Source: an uncultured Bacteroides sp. (GTDB lineage Bacteria; Bacteroidota; Bacteroidia; Bacteroidales; Bacteroidaceae). Taken from it: a stretch of DNA of 26,404 bases. Numbering within the stretch: the stretch's first letter is position 1; every line of letters starts with the position of its first letter. The translations under genes were made by a program, and so were the position numbers. The stretch is taken from positions 1 through 26,404 of the forward strand of contig UQVZ01000043.1 of the NCBI GenBank assembly GCA_900544675.1, given 5' to 3'. Below the pieces are notes generated by a model that saw nothing but the letters and a program-made list of their open reading frames with translations, was not told where the DNA came from and made no database searches. Shown here one piece after another: positions 17,135-24,502 of this stretch.

Positions 17135-17170
17135 ATTGCTCAAATTTCGTTGCGTGATAAAAATCTCCGG

Positions 17171-17178
17171 CAAAAGTA
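17171..17178 (-). promoter_or_regulatory. -7 element TACTTTTG for lptB
   Basis: Exact TAnnTTTG match on the minus strand, 37 bases before ATG 17134. Its position rules out a start at 17173. No good -33 element is seen. Confidence 0.5.
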
Positions 17179-17252
17179 GTAAAAAACTTGGGTTATGTGG
17201 TCATTCAGCCTATTTTCCTCACTCGTTTTATTATAATATAGCTAAAAAACCG

Positions 17253-17260
17253 TACTTTTG
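17253..17260 (+). promoter_or_regulatory. -7 element TACTTTTG for mlaE
   Basis: Exact TAnnTTTG match 26 bases before the mlaE ATG; only TTTA (about 22 bases upstream) stands near -33. It forms a divergent promoter region with lptB. Confidence 0.55.
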
Positions 17261-17285
17261 CACTATAATTAGACTTGAATAAGAT

Positions 17286-18026
17286 ATGGTAAAGCCAATT
17301 TCAACTTTAGGGAAATACATTCTTCTGATGGGAAGGGTCTTTGCACGTCCCGAACGTTTCCGGATGTATTTCAAACAATACGTCAATGAAATGGCACAAT
17401 TAGGTATCAACTCCATCGGAATCGTCCTGTTGATATCCTTCTTTATCGGTGCCGTGATTTGCATCCAGATAAAACTCAACATCGAGAGCCCGTGGATGCC
17501 ACGCTTCGTAGTCGGCTATACGACCCGTGAAATTCTGTTGCTGGAATTTTCTTCCTCTATCATGTGTTTGATTCTTGCCGGGAAAGTAGGCTCGAACATT
17601 GCCTCCGAACTGGGCACGATGCGTGTCACCCAACAGATTGACGCCCTCGACATCATGGGTGTCAATTCGGCTTCGTACCTGATTCTCCCCAAGATACTGG
17701 GGCTGATGACCATGATTCCGTTCCTGGTTGTGTTCAGCATCTTTGCGGGCGTCATCGGAGCATTCTGTACGGCTTGGTTTGCCGGTATCATGAATGCCAC
17801 CGACCTAGAATATGGTATTCAGTATTGTTTCGTAGAATGGTATGTATGGTGCAGTTTCATCAAGTCGTTGTTCTTTGCCTTTATCATTGCCAGTGTATCC
17901 GCTTTCTTCGGCTATACGGTAGAGGGCGGTTCCATTGCCGTGGGCAAAGCCAGCACCGACGCAGTCGTATCGAGCAGCGTGCTGATTCTGTTCTGCGACT
18001 TGATTTTGACCCAATTACTCAGTTAA
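17286..18026 (+). CDS. mlaE: MlaE-type ABC transporter permease
   Basis: A 246-residue inner-membrane permease of the MCE/Mla lipid-transport system, which moves phospholipids between the membranes and keeps the outer membrane asymmetric. Hydrophobic helices lie at about 42-62, 75-100, 138-170, 188-215 and 225-245. The family-defining cytoplasmic motif is present: GSNIASELGTMRVTQQIDALDIMG at about 102-125. The next gene, 12 bases downstream, is its ATPase. The substrate-binding MCE-domain protein (MlaD), often the next gene, is not adjacent here. Confidence 0.92.
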   Translation: MVKPISTLGKYILLMGRVFARPERFRMYFKQYVNEMAQLGINSIGIVLLISFFIGAVICIQIKLNIESPWMPRFVVGYTTREILLLEFSSSIMCLILAGKVGSNIASELGTMRVTQQIDALDIMGVNSASYLILPKILGLMTMIPFLVVFSIFAGVIGAFCTAWFAGIMNATDLEYGIQYCFVEWYVWCSFIKSLFFAFIIASVSAFFGYTVEGGSIAVGKASTDAVVSSSVLILFCDLILTQLLS

Positions 18027-18038
18027 AACGAAATCGCC

Positions 18039-18806
18039 ATGATAGAAATAAAATCGATATACAAGTCTTTCGAAGACAAAAATGTGCTGGAAGATATCAG
18101 TTTCACCTTCGAAAACGGAAAGACGAACCTGATTATCGGACAGAGCGGTTCAGGAAAGACGGTTTTGATGAAATGCCTGGTAGGATTGCTTACGCCCAAT
18201 CAGGGTGAAGTTTTATACGACGGACGCAACTTCCTCACAATGGACAAGAAAGAGAAAAAATCCTTACGCAGGGAAATGGGAATGATTTTCCAAAGTGCAG
18301 CCTTGTTCGATTCGCTCACCGTACTGGAAAACGTAATGTTCCCGCTTGACATGTTCTCCAATAAAAACTACAACGAACGGGTTAAGCGTGCTCAGTTCTG
18401 CCTGGACCGTGTCAACCTGCTGGATGCGCAAAAAAAATATCCCGGCGAAATCAGTGGCGGTATGCAGAAACGTGTAGCCATCGCCCGTGCCATCGCCTTA
18501 CAGCCCCAATATCTTTTCTGCGACGAGCCTAACTCAGGCTTGGACCCGAAAACCTCATTGGTGATAGACGAACTGGTGCACGACATCACAACGGAATACA
18601 ACATGACGACCATCATCAATACCCACGATATGAACTCGGTGCTGGGAATCGGCGACAGCATCCTCTACATCTATCAGGGGCATAAGGAATGGGAAGGAAA
18701 TAAAGACCAGGTATTTACCGCTACTAACCAACGCCTGAACGACTTCATCTTCGCTTCCGACTTGCTCCGGAAAGTTAAGACCGAGGAAACCACCAAAGGG
18801 AAATAA
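18039..18806 (+). CDS. mlaF: MlaF-type ABC transporter ATP-binding protein
   Basis: A 255-residue ATPase partner of MlaE. It shows Walker A GQSGSGKT at about 34-41, the Q-loop GMIFQSAALFDSLTVLENV typical of MlaF, signature ISGGMQKRVAIARAIA, Walker B YLFCDEPNSGLDP and the switch histidine in INTHDMNS. The C-terminal tail (FTATNQRLNDFIFASDLLRKV) matches the family. It is in an operon with mlaE and closed by a strong hairpin, so no further gene follows in the transcript. Confidence 0.93.
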   Translation: MIEIKSIYKSFEDKNVLEDISFTFENGKTNLIIGQSGSGKTVLMKCLVGLLTPNQGEVLYDGRNFLTMDKKEKKSLRREMGMIFQSAALFDSLTVLENVMFPLDMFSNKNYNERVKRAQFCLDRVNLLDAQKKYPGEISGGMQKRVAIARAIALQPQYLFCDEPNSGLDPKTSLVIDELVHDITTEYNMTTIINTHDMNSVLGIGDSILYIYQGHKEWEGNKDQVFTATNQRLNDFIFASDLLRKVKTEETTKGK

Positions 18807-18817
18807 CATAAAACAAC

Positions 18818-18868
18818 AATAGCTGTCCATCAAGCTTTCTCTGCAAATGATAGACAGCTATTATTTTA
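18818..18868. terminator. Bidirectional terminator between mlaF and the TolQ-like gene
   Basis: AATAGCTGTC (18818-18827) pairs perfectly with GACAGCTATT (18853-18862), with a nested ATCA/TGAT pair inside (18829-18832 and 18848-18851). T-rich sequence follows on both strands. Confidence 0.85.
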
Positions 18869-18885
18869 TAAATTCCATGCCTCGT

Positions 18886-19686
18886 TTACCGCTTGTATTT
18901 CCAATTGTATTTCATCATCATGTCAAGCAAGGTAATAGAAGCTTCTTTCATCCGGTTCTCTAAAATTTCTATCTTATTCTGGATGCAATTGTAAAACAGA
19001 TAAAGGACAATAGCAGAAAGCAAAGCAAATATCAAGGGGAACAATGCCGCCTTAATGCCTTTGGCAAATACAGAAACAGAAAAGACATCTCCATATTGGA
19101 GCTGACCCAATGCCATAGCAATCCCCACCACTGTGCCCAAAACACCTACAGCCAATGTGGTGACAATAAACATCTTCACCCATCGGCATCTTTTCCGGAG
19201 AATGCCGTCCTGCACATGCTGGAACAAAACAATCATACGCTCCACCACATCCATGTCCTCATCAATCCGCATCAAGCCCTGCTCACAAACAGCTGCTATC
19301 GGACCGCGTGTATTATGGCAAAGATTGACTGCCCCTTCTACATCGCCTTTCTCTAAAGCTGCCTCTATCTTTTCAAGCAATCTTCTGACATCAATATCCG
19401 AAAGGCTTAACGACACTATGCGCTCGACACAGAAAGCCAACCCCAAAATAAAAACTACAGCCACTAAATACATCAACCCGTCATTGCCTTCCGCCCATCC
19501 GGACGACAAGACTTCGGGTAAGCTTCCTTGTACGGCAATGCCCACCGTATCTTCATCTGCAGCCATCCCCATTTCTTCTTCCTGACCGAACATCGTGACA
19601 ACATTCGTATCCTGAGCCTGCATAGATGAAACCATCCCCAATGACAGGCTGCCCGTCATTGCAAGAACTGCAAAAAAACTTTTCAT
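18886..19686 (-). CDS. MotA/TolQ/ExbB family proton-channel protein
   Basis: A 266-residue inner-membrane protein of the proton-channel family that energises outer-membrane work (TonB- or Tol-type). Three membrane helices lie at about 71-88, 171-193 and 213-234. The core motif is in the second helix, LAVGVLGTVVGIAMALGQL, matching the LLGTVxGM region of ExbB/TolQ. The N-terminus looks like a cleavable signal peptide (1-24, ending MQA-QD), followed by an acidic stretch of about 45 residues before the first helix, unlike short E. coli ExbB. No ExbD/TolR partner or TonB is next to it. It lies directly downstream of tRNA-Ser on the same strand, with only 45 bases between. Confidence 0.8.
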   Translation of the reverse strand: MKSFFAVLAMTGSLSLGMVSSMQAQDTNVVTMFGQEEEMGMAADEDTVGIAVQGSLPEVLSSGWAEGNDGLMYLVAVVFILGLAFCVERIVSLSLSDIDVRRLLEKIEAALEKGDVEGAVNLCHNTRGPIAAVCEQGLMRIDEDMDVVERMIVLFQHVQDGILRKRCRWVKMFIVTTLAVGVLGTVVGIAMALGQLQYGDVFSVSVFAKGIKAALFPLIFALLSAIVLYLFYNCIQNKIEILENRMKEASITLLDMMMKYNWKYKR

Positions 19687-19731
19687 CGTGGAATTTTTTT
19701 AAGATTAATATAGCACGATAATACCTTATCG

Positions 19732-19819
19732 CGGAGAGAACGGGATTCGAACCCGTGATACGCTTTTGACGTATACACGCTTTCCAGGCGTGCCTCTTCA
19801 ACCACTCGAGCATCTCTCC
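19732..19819 (-). tRNA. tRNA-Ser(GGA)
   Basis: A complete 88-base serine tRNA. The acceptor strands GGAGAGA (19819-19813) and TCTCTCC (19739-19733) pair perfectly, and the discriminator G is at 19732. The anticodon loop CTGGAAA between CACGC and GCGTG gives GGA. The long variable arm (TACG...CGTA) is typical of serine tRNAs. The T arm is ACGGG-TTCGAAT-CCCGT. CCA is not encoded. Confidence 0.97.
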
Positions 19820-19853
19820 TTGCCCTTTATTGCCTTATCTTGGAAATCGATTG

Positions 19854-19861
19854 CAAAAGTA
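19854..19861 (-). promoter_or_regulatory. -7 element TACTTTTG for tRNA-Ser
   Basis: Exact TAnnTTTG match on the minus strand, 35 bases upstream of the mature tRNA 5' end. No clear -33 element. Confidence 0.5.
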
Positions 19862-19921
19862 TTCTTTATTTTCGGTTTTGCCTAAGATTTGACCGACAAA
19901 AGTACTCCCGCAAGGCGGAAA

Positions 19922-20701
19922 TTAATATATTTTAAAAACTTTCAGCGCGTTCGCCGATGTAACGGAAGCAATCTTATCCAACGGTTCTTCGTAGATATCG
20001 GACAGCTTTTCCGCTACTTTCACCACAAAGGCGCTTTCGTTGCGTTTTCCCCGGTAAGGCACCGGAGCCAGATAAGGCGAATCGGTCTCCAACACCAGAC
20101 GTTCTAAAGGCACCGCTACATGCAATACGGCAGGCAAGGTGCTTTTCTTGAAAGTCACCACCCCGTTGACTCCCAACATAAAACCGGGATAGTCCAGCAG
20201 GTGTGCCGCATCTTCCGCCGTTCCAGTGAAACTATGGAAAATACCGGTCAGCGACTCTTTATCGTAATGCGAAAGCACTTCCAACAGTTCCGGATAAGCC
20301 GAACGGCAATGGATGACCAGCGGCAAATCCCACTCCAAAGCCCACTGAATCTGGCGGTGTAACACTTCTTCCTGCTCTTTCCGGTATGTCTTGTCCCAAT
20401 ACAAGTCAAGCCCCACTTCGCCGATGGCATAAAACTTCCGTCCCGAGCGCAACCATTGCTCCACCCGTTGCAAACGGGCTTCCCAATCAGCGTCTACCGA
20501 AGTGGGATGAAAGCCTATCATCGGATAACAATCCGTATGAGTGTCACACACGGCGAGCATCTGTTCTACCGTAGTATCATCGATATTGGGCATAAAGAGA
20601 CGGCCCACACCCGCTTGTCGGGCACGAATCAACGCCAGCTCGCGGTCTTCATCGAATTCTTCGCCGAACAAATGCGTATGCGTGTCAATCAATTGAACCA
20701 T
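19922..20701 (-). CDS. TatD family metal-dependent deoxyribonuclease
   Basis: A 259-residue TIM-barrel hydrolase of the TatD family, 3'-5' DNases of repair or quality control. Metal ligands are visible: HTH at 7-9 (LIDTHTHLF), Glu in IGEVGLDLYWD (about 98), His in VIHCRSAYPE (about 134), His in GIFHSFTG (about 158) and Asp in LETDSPYLAP (about 208). Length is typical. It lies 22 bases after the polyprenyl synthase gene on the same strand, so both likely share a transcript. The exact paralogue (TatD or YcfH type) cannot be fixed here. Confidence 0.92.
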   Translation of the reverse strand: MVQLIDTHTHLFGEEFDEDRELALIRARQAGVGRLFMPNIDDTTVEQMLAVCDTHTDCYPMIGFHPTSVDADWEARLQRVEQWLRSGRKFYAIGEVGLDLYWDKTYRKEQEEVLHRQIQWALEWDLPLVIHCRSAYPELLEVLSHYDKESLTGIFHSFTGTAEDAAHLLDYPGFMLGVNGVVTFKKSTLPAVLHVAVPLERLVLETDSPYLAPVPYRGKRNESAFVVKVAEKLSDIYEEPLDKIASVTSANALKVFKIY

Positions 20702-20723
20702 ACTCTGTCCTTCCTTTCACCGG

Positions 20724-21707
20724 TTACAAGTTGCGGTTCATCCATCCCGCCACGAAATCATGCAGACAACGCTTGTTCTCCTGCGGCACTTGCACTTCTT
20801 CCAGCAAGCGCATGCCAGCCGCATAATAAGCCTCAATCTTCTCCCGGCAAATCTCTCCGATTTTCTCCTTATTATATATAGCGGTCACCGCCTCTATTTT
20901 TTCCGACGGTACATAGTCGGCAGCCGTAACCCAGCGCAACAGTTCTTTCCGGGTTTCAGCATCCGCCCTTTCGAAAGCGGTTATCAGCATAAACGTCTTT
21001 TTGTTGTAAAGAATATCCCCGCCGATATTTTTTCCGAACACTTTCGGGTCGCCATATACGTCCAGGTAATCGTCCTGCAACTGGAATGCCAGTCCGATTT
21101 GGATGCCGAAATCATACAATTTCTGGGCATCTTCAGCGGATGCGCCTCCCAGTATGGCACCGATTTTCAGCGAGCCCGCCAATAATACCGATGTCTTCAA
21201 ACGAATCATTTCGATGTACTCGTCAACGGTCACATCGTCACGCTTTTCAAACTCCATGTCCCATTGCTGCCCTTCGCATACCTCCAGCGCTGTCTGCGAA
21301 AATACTTCCGTCACCGGCTTGATACATTCCGCCGGACAGTCTTTCATCAGGAACTGATAAGCCAGGATAATCATGGCATCGCCCGAAAGGATAGCCGTAT
21401 TCTCGTCCCAACGTTTGTGAACCGTAGGCTTTCCCCTCCGCTTGTCCGCCTTATCCATCAAGTCATCGTGCAAAAGGGTGAAATTATGGTAAGTCTCCAG
21501 TGCCGCGGCTTGCGGCAATGCCGGATGCACATCTTCTTTATACAAGTTATAGGCAAGCAGTGTCAGCAATGGGCGGATACGCTTTCCTCCGATGTCGAGC
21601 ACGTATTCGATTGGTTCATACAGCCCTTTCGGCTCGCGCTTATAAGCCAGGTTTTCCATATAGGCACGGAAAATCTCCAGCAATTCATTCACGGTTTGTT
21701 GTTTCAT
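20724..21707 (-). CDS. Short-chain polyprenyl diphosphate synthase
   Basis: A 327-residue all-alpha prenyltransferase that condenses isopentenyl diphosphate onto allylic diphosphates in the cytosol. The first aspartate-rich motif is DDLMD, in YHNFTLLHDDLMDKADKRRGKPTVH at about residue 95. The second is DDYLD, in FQLQDDYLDVYGDPKVFGKNIGGD at about 212. The first motif lacks the two-residue insert of bacterial farnesyl synthases, and phenylalanine stands five residues before it. Both features are known from type I (archaeal-like) geranylgeranyl synthases, so a C15-C20 product is a fair inference. A -7 element stands 34 bases before the ATG; tatD follows. Confidence 0.9.
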   Translation of the reverse strand: MKQQTVNELLEIFRAYMENLAYKREPKGLYEPIEYVLDIGGKRIRPLLTLLAYNLYKEDVHPALPQAAALETYHNFTLLHDDLMDKADKRRGKPTVHKRWDENTAILSGDAMIILAYQFLMKDCPAECIKPVTEVFSQTALEVCEGQQWDMEFEKRDDVTVDEYIEMIRLKTSVLLAGSLKIGAILGGASAEDAQKLYDFGIQIGLAFQLQDDYLDVYGDPKVFGKNIGGDILYNKKTFMLITAFERADAETRKELLRWVTAADYVPSEKIEAVTAIYNKEKIGEICREKIEAYYAAGMRLLEEVQVPQENKRCLHDFVAGWMNRNL

Positions 21708-21740
21708 TGTATATCACTTTTTAAAATGAGGTTACAATTG

Positions 21741-21748
21741 CAAACTTA
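21741..21748 (-). promoter_or_regulatory. -7 element TAAGTTTG for the polyprenyl synthase operon
   Basis: Exact TAnnTTTG match on the minus strand, 34 bases before the ATG. No TTTG at -33. Confidence 0.5.
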
Positions 21749-22016
21749 CGGAAAATCTCTGGAATATCCGCCGAATTGCAGCAGATTAACGCAACAGGAT
21801 TTGAAAATTAGGGAGTTAGAGAAAAAACGCAGAAGTTGGGCAGACAGTTGAAAACCGTCTTAAAGCAGATTAAAGCAAAAGAACGGTTTCCTAATCATTA
21901 CCCGATGAAAGTGCTGATTTAACAGTCTCTGTTTCATTTTGCGGCGTTCTGCATAGCTTTGCTTATCAATAGGTAACTCGTTGATTTATAGTTTTGCAAC
22001 CAAAAAAGAAACGAGT
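21749..22016. other. Left flank and leader of the mobile element
   Basis: No gene is visible. This stretch contains GCAGATTAACGCAACAG (21781-21797), repeated with two changes at 21865-21881, and a dyad GAAAACCGT / ACGGTTTCC (21850-21858 and 21883-21891). Two TTAAAGCA copies exactly 10 bases apart (21860, 21870) lie inside the dyad loop. The first copy of the 67-base promoter-like module follows at 21936-22002. The helically phased repeats could bind the integrase or a regulator. The host/element boundary is probably within 21.85-21.94 kb. Confidence 0.5.
21936..22002 (+). repeat. 67-base promoter-like module, copy 1 (before integrase)
   Basis: It shares with 23835-23901 an almost identical first half (ATTTTGCG.CGTT..GCATAG.TTTGC) and an identical end (GCAACCA). 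Both copies have two TAnnTTTG elements 35 bases apart: here TAGCTTTG at 21954-21961 and TAGTTTTG at 21989-21996. The middle differs. It ends 14 bases before the integrase ATG and is probably its promoter. Confidence 0.75.
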
Positions 22017-23246
22017 ATGGCAAGAAGCACATTCAAGGTGCTGTTCTACGTGAACGGCAGTAAGGAAAAGAATGGAATTGTCCCCATCATGGGACGGGTT
22101 ACAATCAACGGAACGGTAGCACAATTCAGCTGCAAGCGGACTATCCCGAAAGAGTTATGGGATGCTAAAGGAAACAAGGCAAAGGGCAAGAGTATGGAAG
22201 CGAGGGAAACCAATCTTGCGCTTGACAACATCAAGGCTCAAATCATCAAGCATTACCAGCGTATATCCGACCGTGAAGCGTATGTAACGGCGGAAATGGT
22301 GCGCAATGCCTATCAAGGCATCGGTATGGAGTACGAGACATTACTCAAAGCCTTTGACCGTGAGAACGAGGTATTCAAAAAACGTATAGGCAAGGACAGA
22401 AAGTTGGCGACCTACCGCTCACGGGTGGTGGCGAGGAACTATGTGGCGGCATTCATCAAGTCGTTCTACAAGCGCAACGACATGTCGATGCTGGAACTTA
22501 CACCCGACTTCATCAAGGAGTTTGCAGTCTATCTTTCCACGGAAGCAGGATTGCGCAACGGCACAATATGGGAAAAGTGCATGTGGCTGAAAGGTGTGGT
22601 TATGAGGGCGCACTTCAATGGGCTTATACCGAGGAACCCGTTTGCGCAGTTCCACATCAGCCCCAATGTCAAGGAGCGGGAGTTCCTGACAGAAGATGAG
22701 CTGAAATCGGTAATGACGCATGAGTTTGCAGACCCGAAGCTGGCATACATCCGCGACCTTTTCGTCTTTGCGAGCTTCACCGCACTGTCATTCGTGGACA
22801 TCAAGGAACTGACCAATGACCGCATTGTTGAGGTGAACGGCGAAAAGTGGATTATCGCCAAGCGCCACAAGACGGGCGTACCGTTCCAAGTGAAACTGCT
22901 GGATATTCCTTTGCAGATAATCGAGCGTTACCGGCCGTTTCAAGAAAACAACCTTGTGTTCCCTAACCTCAACTATTGGAATATCTGCAAGAAGCTGAAA
23001 AGGATGATATCGGAATGTGGTATAAACAAGTCGATTAGCTTCCATTGCTCACGTCATGGCTTCGCAACCCTGGCTCTCTGCAAAGGGATGCCGATTGAGA
23101 GTGTAAGCCGGATTTTAGGGCACACGAACATCGAGACGACCCAAATCTACGCGAAAATAACCGTAGAGAAACTGGACAATGACCTCACGATGCTGGGTGA
23201 CAAGCTGAGCAAGTCATTCGGAAACGTGAAAATGGCAGGGATATGA
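22017..23246 (+). CDS. Tyrosine site-specific integrase (Bacteroides mobile-element type)
   Basis: A 409-residue recombinase that inserts and excises the element. The N-terminal arm-binding domain (about 1-90, STFKVLFYVNGSKEKNG...) and SAM-like core-binding domain (about 105-205) precede the catalytic domain. Catalytic residues visible are Lys285 (AKRHKTG), His343-x-x-Arg346 (FHCSRHGFAT), His369 (LGHTN) and nucleophile Tyr378 (TTQIYAK). The first catalytic arginine is replaced by Ser258 (TALSFVDIKEL), a substitution known from CTnDOT-type integrases. The open frame extends to 21981, but that lies inside the promoter module; ATG 22017 gives the family N-terminus. The stop overlaps the next ATG by four bases. 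Confidence 0.93.
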   Translation: MARSTFKVLFYVNGSKEKNGIVPIMGRVTINGTVAQFSCKRTIPKELWDAKGNKAKGKSMEARETNLALDNIKAQIIKHYQRISDREAYVTAEMVRNAYQGIGMEYETLLKAFDRENEVFKKRIGKDRKLATYRSRVVARNYVAAFIKSFYKRNDMSMLELTPDFIKEFAVYLSTEAGLRNGTIWEKCMWLKGVVMRAHFNGLIPRNPFAQFHISPNVKEREFLTEDELKSVMTHEFADPKLAYIRDLFVFASFTALSFVDIKELTNDRIVEVNGEKWIIAKRHKTGVPFQVKLLDIPLQIIERYRPFQENNLVFPNLNYWNICKKLKRMISECGINKSISFHCSRHGFATLALCKGMPIESVSRILGHTNIETTQIYAKITVEKLDNDLTMLGDKLSKSFGNVKMAGI

Positions 23247-23614
23247 AACGTGAAATAATCACAACGGACAGCTATGGTAGAATTACCATACCATCCGATA
23301 CAGGTAATATATGGATGAATGAAATGGAGCTGGTAGAGCTGTTCGGGGTAATCGCCCCGACGCTCCGTGCCGCCATTCGTGCCGTGTACAAGTGTAGAGT
23401 TTTTAATCCTCTTGAAGCTGAAAAACGTATCAAGCTGCCCAACAGCTATTATGCGGACATGTATGCCTTGCCGATGGTGGTGGCACTCGCTTTCCGCATT
23501 GACACGTCAGGTGCCGCAACGGTTCGCAATGCACTGCTGGAAAGATTGTGCCGCCGAAAAGAAAAACAAGTCCTGCTGGTGTCAATGAATAACAGGATGT
23601 CGAATGAATGTTAG
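23243..23614 (+). CDS. Small protein coupled to integrase, RhuM-like N-terminal fold
   Basis: A 123-residue soluble protein of unknown function. Its ATG overlaps the integrase stop as ATGA, a sign of translational coupling. The segment IWMNEMELVELFGVIAPTLRAAIRAVYK resembles the DNA-binding-like start of RhuM family proteins (a W-x-x-x-x-MAELF-x-V pattern), and YYADMYALPMVVALAFRIDTSGAATVRNALLERL resembles the later YNLDAIIAVGYRVNSKRATQFR stretch. This likeness is by eye only. The position suggests a helper or control factor for integration or excision, but it lacks the strong basic charge of a typical excisionase. A terminator lies 125 bases downstream. Confidence 0.7.
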   Translation: MKREIITTDSYGRITIPSDTGNIWMNEMELVELFGVIAPTLRAAIRAVYKCRVFNPLEAEKRIKLPNSYYADMYALPMVVALAFRIDTSGAATVRNALLERLCRRKEKQVLLVSMNNRMSNEC

Positions 23615-23642
23615 AATGAACTTTTTATGTTCAGCCATTTGA

Positions 23643-23708
23643 TGATTAACGGTTTAATCTGACGTAGTGACGACATGAAGTCATTGAATCCGTTAATCAG
23701 TGCGTCAG
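23643..23708. repeat. Interleaved dyads after the integrase operon
   Basis: TGATTAACGG (23643-23652) pairs perfectly with CCGTTAATCA (23690-23699), and CTGACG (23659-23664) pairs with CGTCAG (23703-23708). The order A-B-A'-B' permits a pseudoknot rather than two nested stems. A further TGAC/GTCA pair lies between. Confidence 0.65.
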
Positions 23709-23737
23709 TCAATCTGTAATTATCTGCAACAACCAAT

Positions 23738-23776
23738 CCCCGAAGACGTGCATATTCCACGACTTCGGGCTTTTTT
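23738..23776 (+). terminator. Rho-independent terminator of the integrase operon
   Basis: CCCGAAG (23739-23745) pairs with CTTCGGG (23763-23769). Beyond an A-A mismatch the stem continues as CGTG/CACG. The loop is 7 bases, and C plus six T's follow (23770-23776). Confidence 0.9.
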
Positions 23777-23834
23777 ATCTCCTTTTACCTGAAAGAGCAA
23801 CCCGTTTATACTGCATTTTCTTTTGGCATGACCT

Positions 23835-23901
23835 ATTTTGCGCCGTTCCGCATAGATTTGCGTATCAAGATTTTACCGACACTTCCGTAGCTTTGCAACC
23901 A
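23835..23901 (+). repeat. 67-base promoter-like module, copy 2
   Basis: Same length and layout as 21936-22002, with TAGATTTG at 23853-23860 and TAGCTTTG at 23888-23895, again 35 bases apart. Being downstream of the operon terminator, it probably starts transcription of the next unit (small frame at 23956, structured region, relaxase). Confidence 0.75.
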
Positions 23902-23955
23902 TGTTTAACCCGTTGCCGACAGAATGTAGGCAGCACTAAAACCTGTATCAAGAAC

Positions 23956-24090
23956 ATGGAGAAAAAAGAAGAATTCATTTGCGTAGGTACAATTCTCTAC
24001 AAGATCGTGAATCGGGATTGTCATTATTCGCCGATAAGAGGAATAGGACGTTACTACACGGTAAACAAAATACAGCTGGAAAAATTCTGA
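23956..24090 (+). CDS. Possible 44-residue protein or gene remnant (MEKKEEFICVGT...)
   Basis: A short frame starts at ATG 23956, 55 bases after promoter-like module 2, and ends TGA at 24090. Its start, MEKKEEFICVGTILYKIVN, recalls the N-terminus of a large protein often found after the integrase in larger Bacteroides elements (a primase/helicase-like protein). This is from memory and unverified. After about residue 20 the likeness ends and the frame stops soon, so it may be the stub of a deleted replication gene. An upstream extension to 23893 is open but overlaps the promoter module. Confidence 0.4.
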   Translation: MEKKEEFICVGTILYKIVNRDCHYSPIRGIGRYYTVNKIQLEKF

Positions 24091-24150
24091 TATTTTGATG
24101 AGATGATGAAAGCATATATAAACATAAAGAATGACAGCGACTTACATTCT

Positions 24151-24241
24151 CATCAAACGCTCAACAAAAGGATTGGGCTGATGAAAAGAGAAAAGCAACA
24201 CAACGCCGCTCATCGCTTTTCTTTTGGCGAGCGGTTTGATG
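24151..24241. repeat. Two-tier imperfect inverted repeat
   Basis: The outer arms CATCAAACGCTC (24151-24162) and GAGCGGTTTGATG (24229-24241) pair with one bulge. The inner arms AAAAGAGAAAAGC (24184-24196) and GCTTTTCTTTT (24215-24225) pair with a two-base bulge. Confidence 0.6.
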
Positions 24242-24367
24242 AAACGCTGATGAAAGGTTATTGCATTAGCTGTCTGTATATTAGACTATCCAATCATCAA
24301 ATCATCGGAATTTCAGCCCTTATCAAGTCCGCAGGGGAAACGGCAACACCATCCCTGTCTGTATGCT

Positions 24368-24399
24368 GTTGTGCCGACAGGCAATCATGCCGGCACAAC
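24368..24399. repeat. Perfect 9-base inverted repeat with nested stem
   Basis: GTTGTGCCG (24368-24376) and CGGCACAAC (24391-24399) match perfectly. GGCA and TGCC inside can extend the stem with a 4-base loop. Confidence 0.7.
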
Positions 24400-24502
24400 G
24401 GCACAGAATATCATACAAGGCTGGCAAAAAGAAAAGGGCGACCAACATCCGCCGACATCATCGCCGACACCGCCGCAGGCTTTTGGGAACGAAAAGCCAT
24501 AG

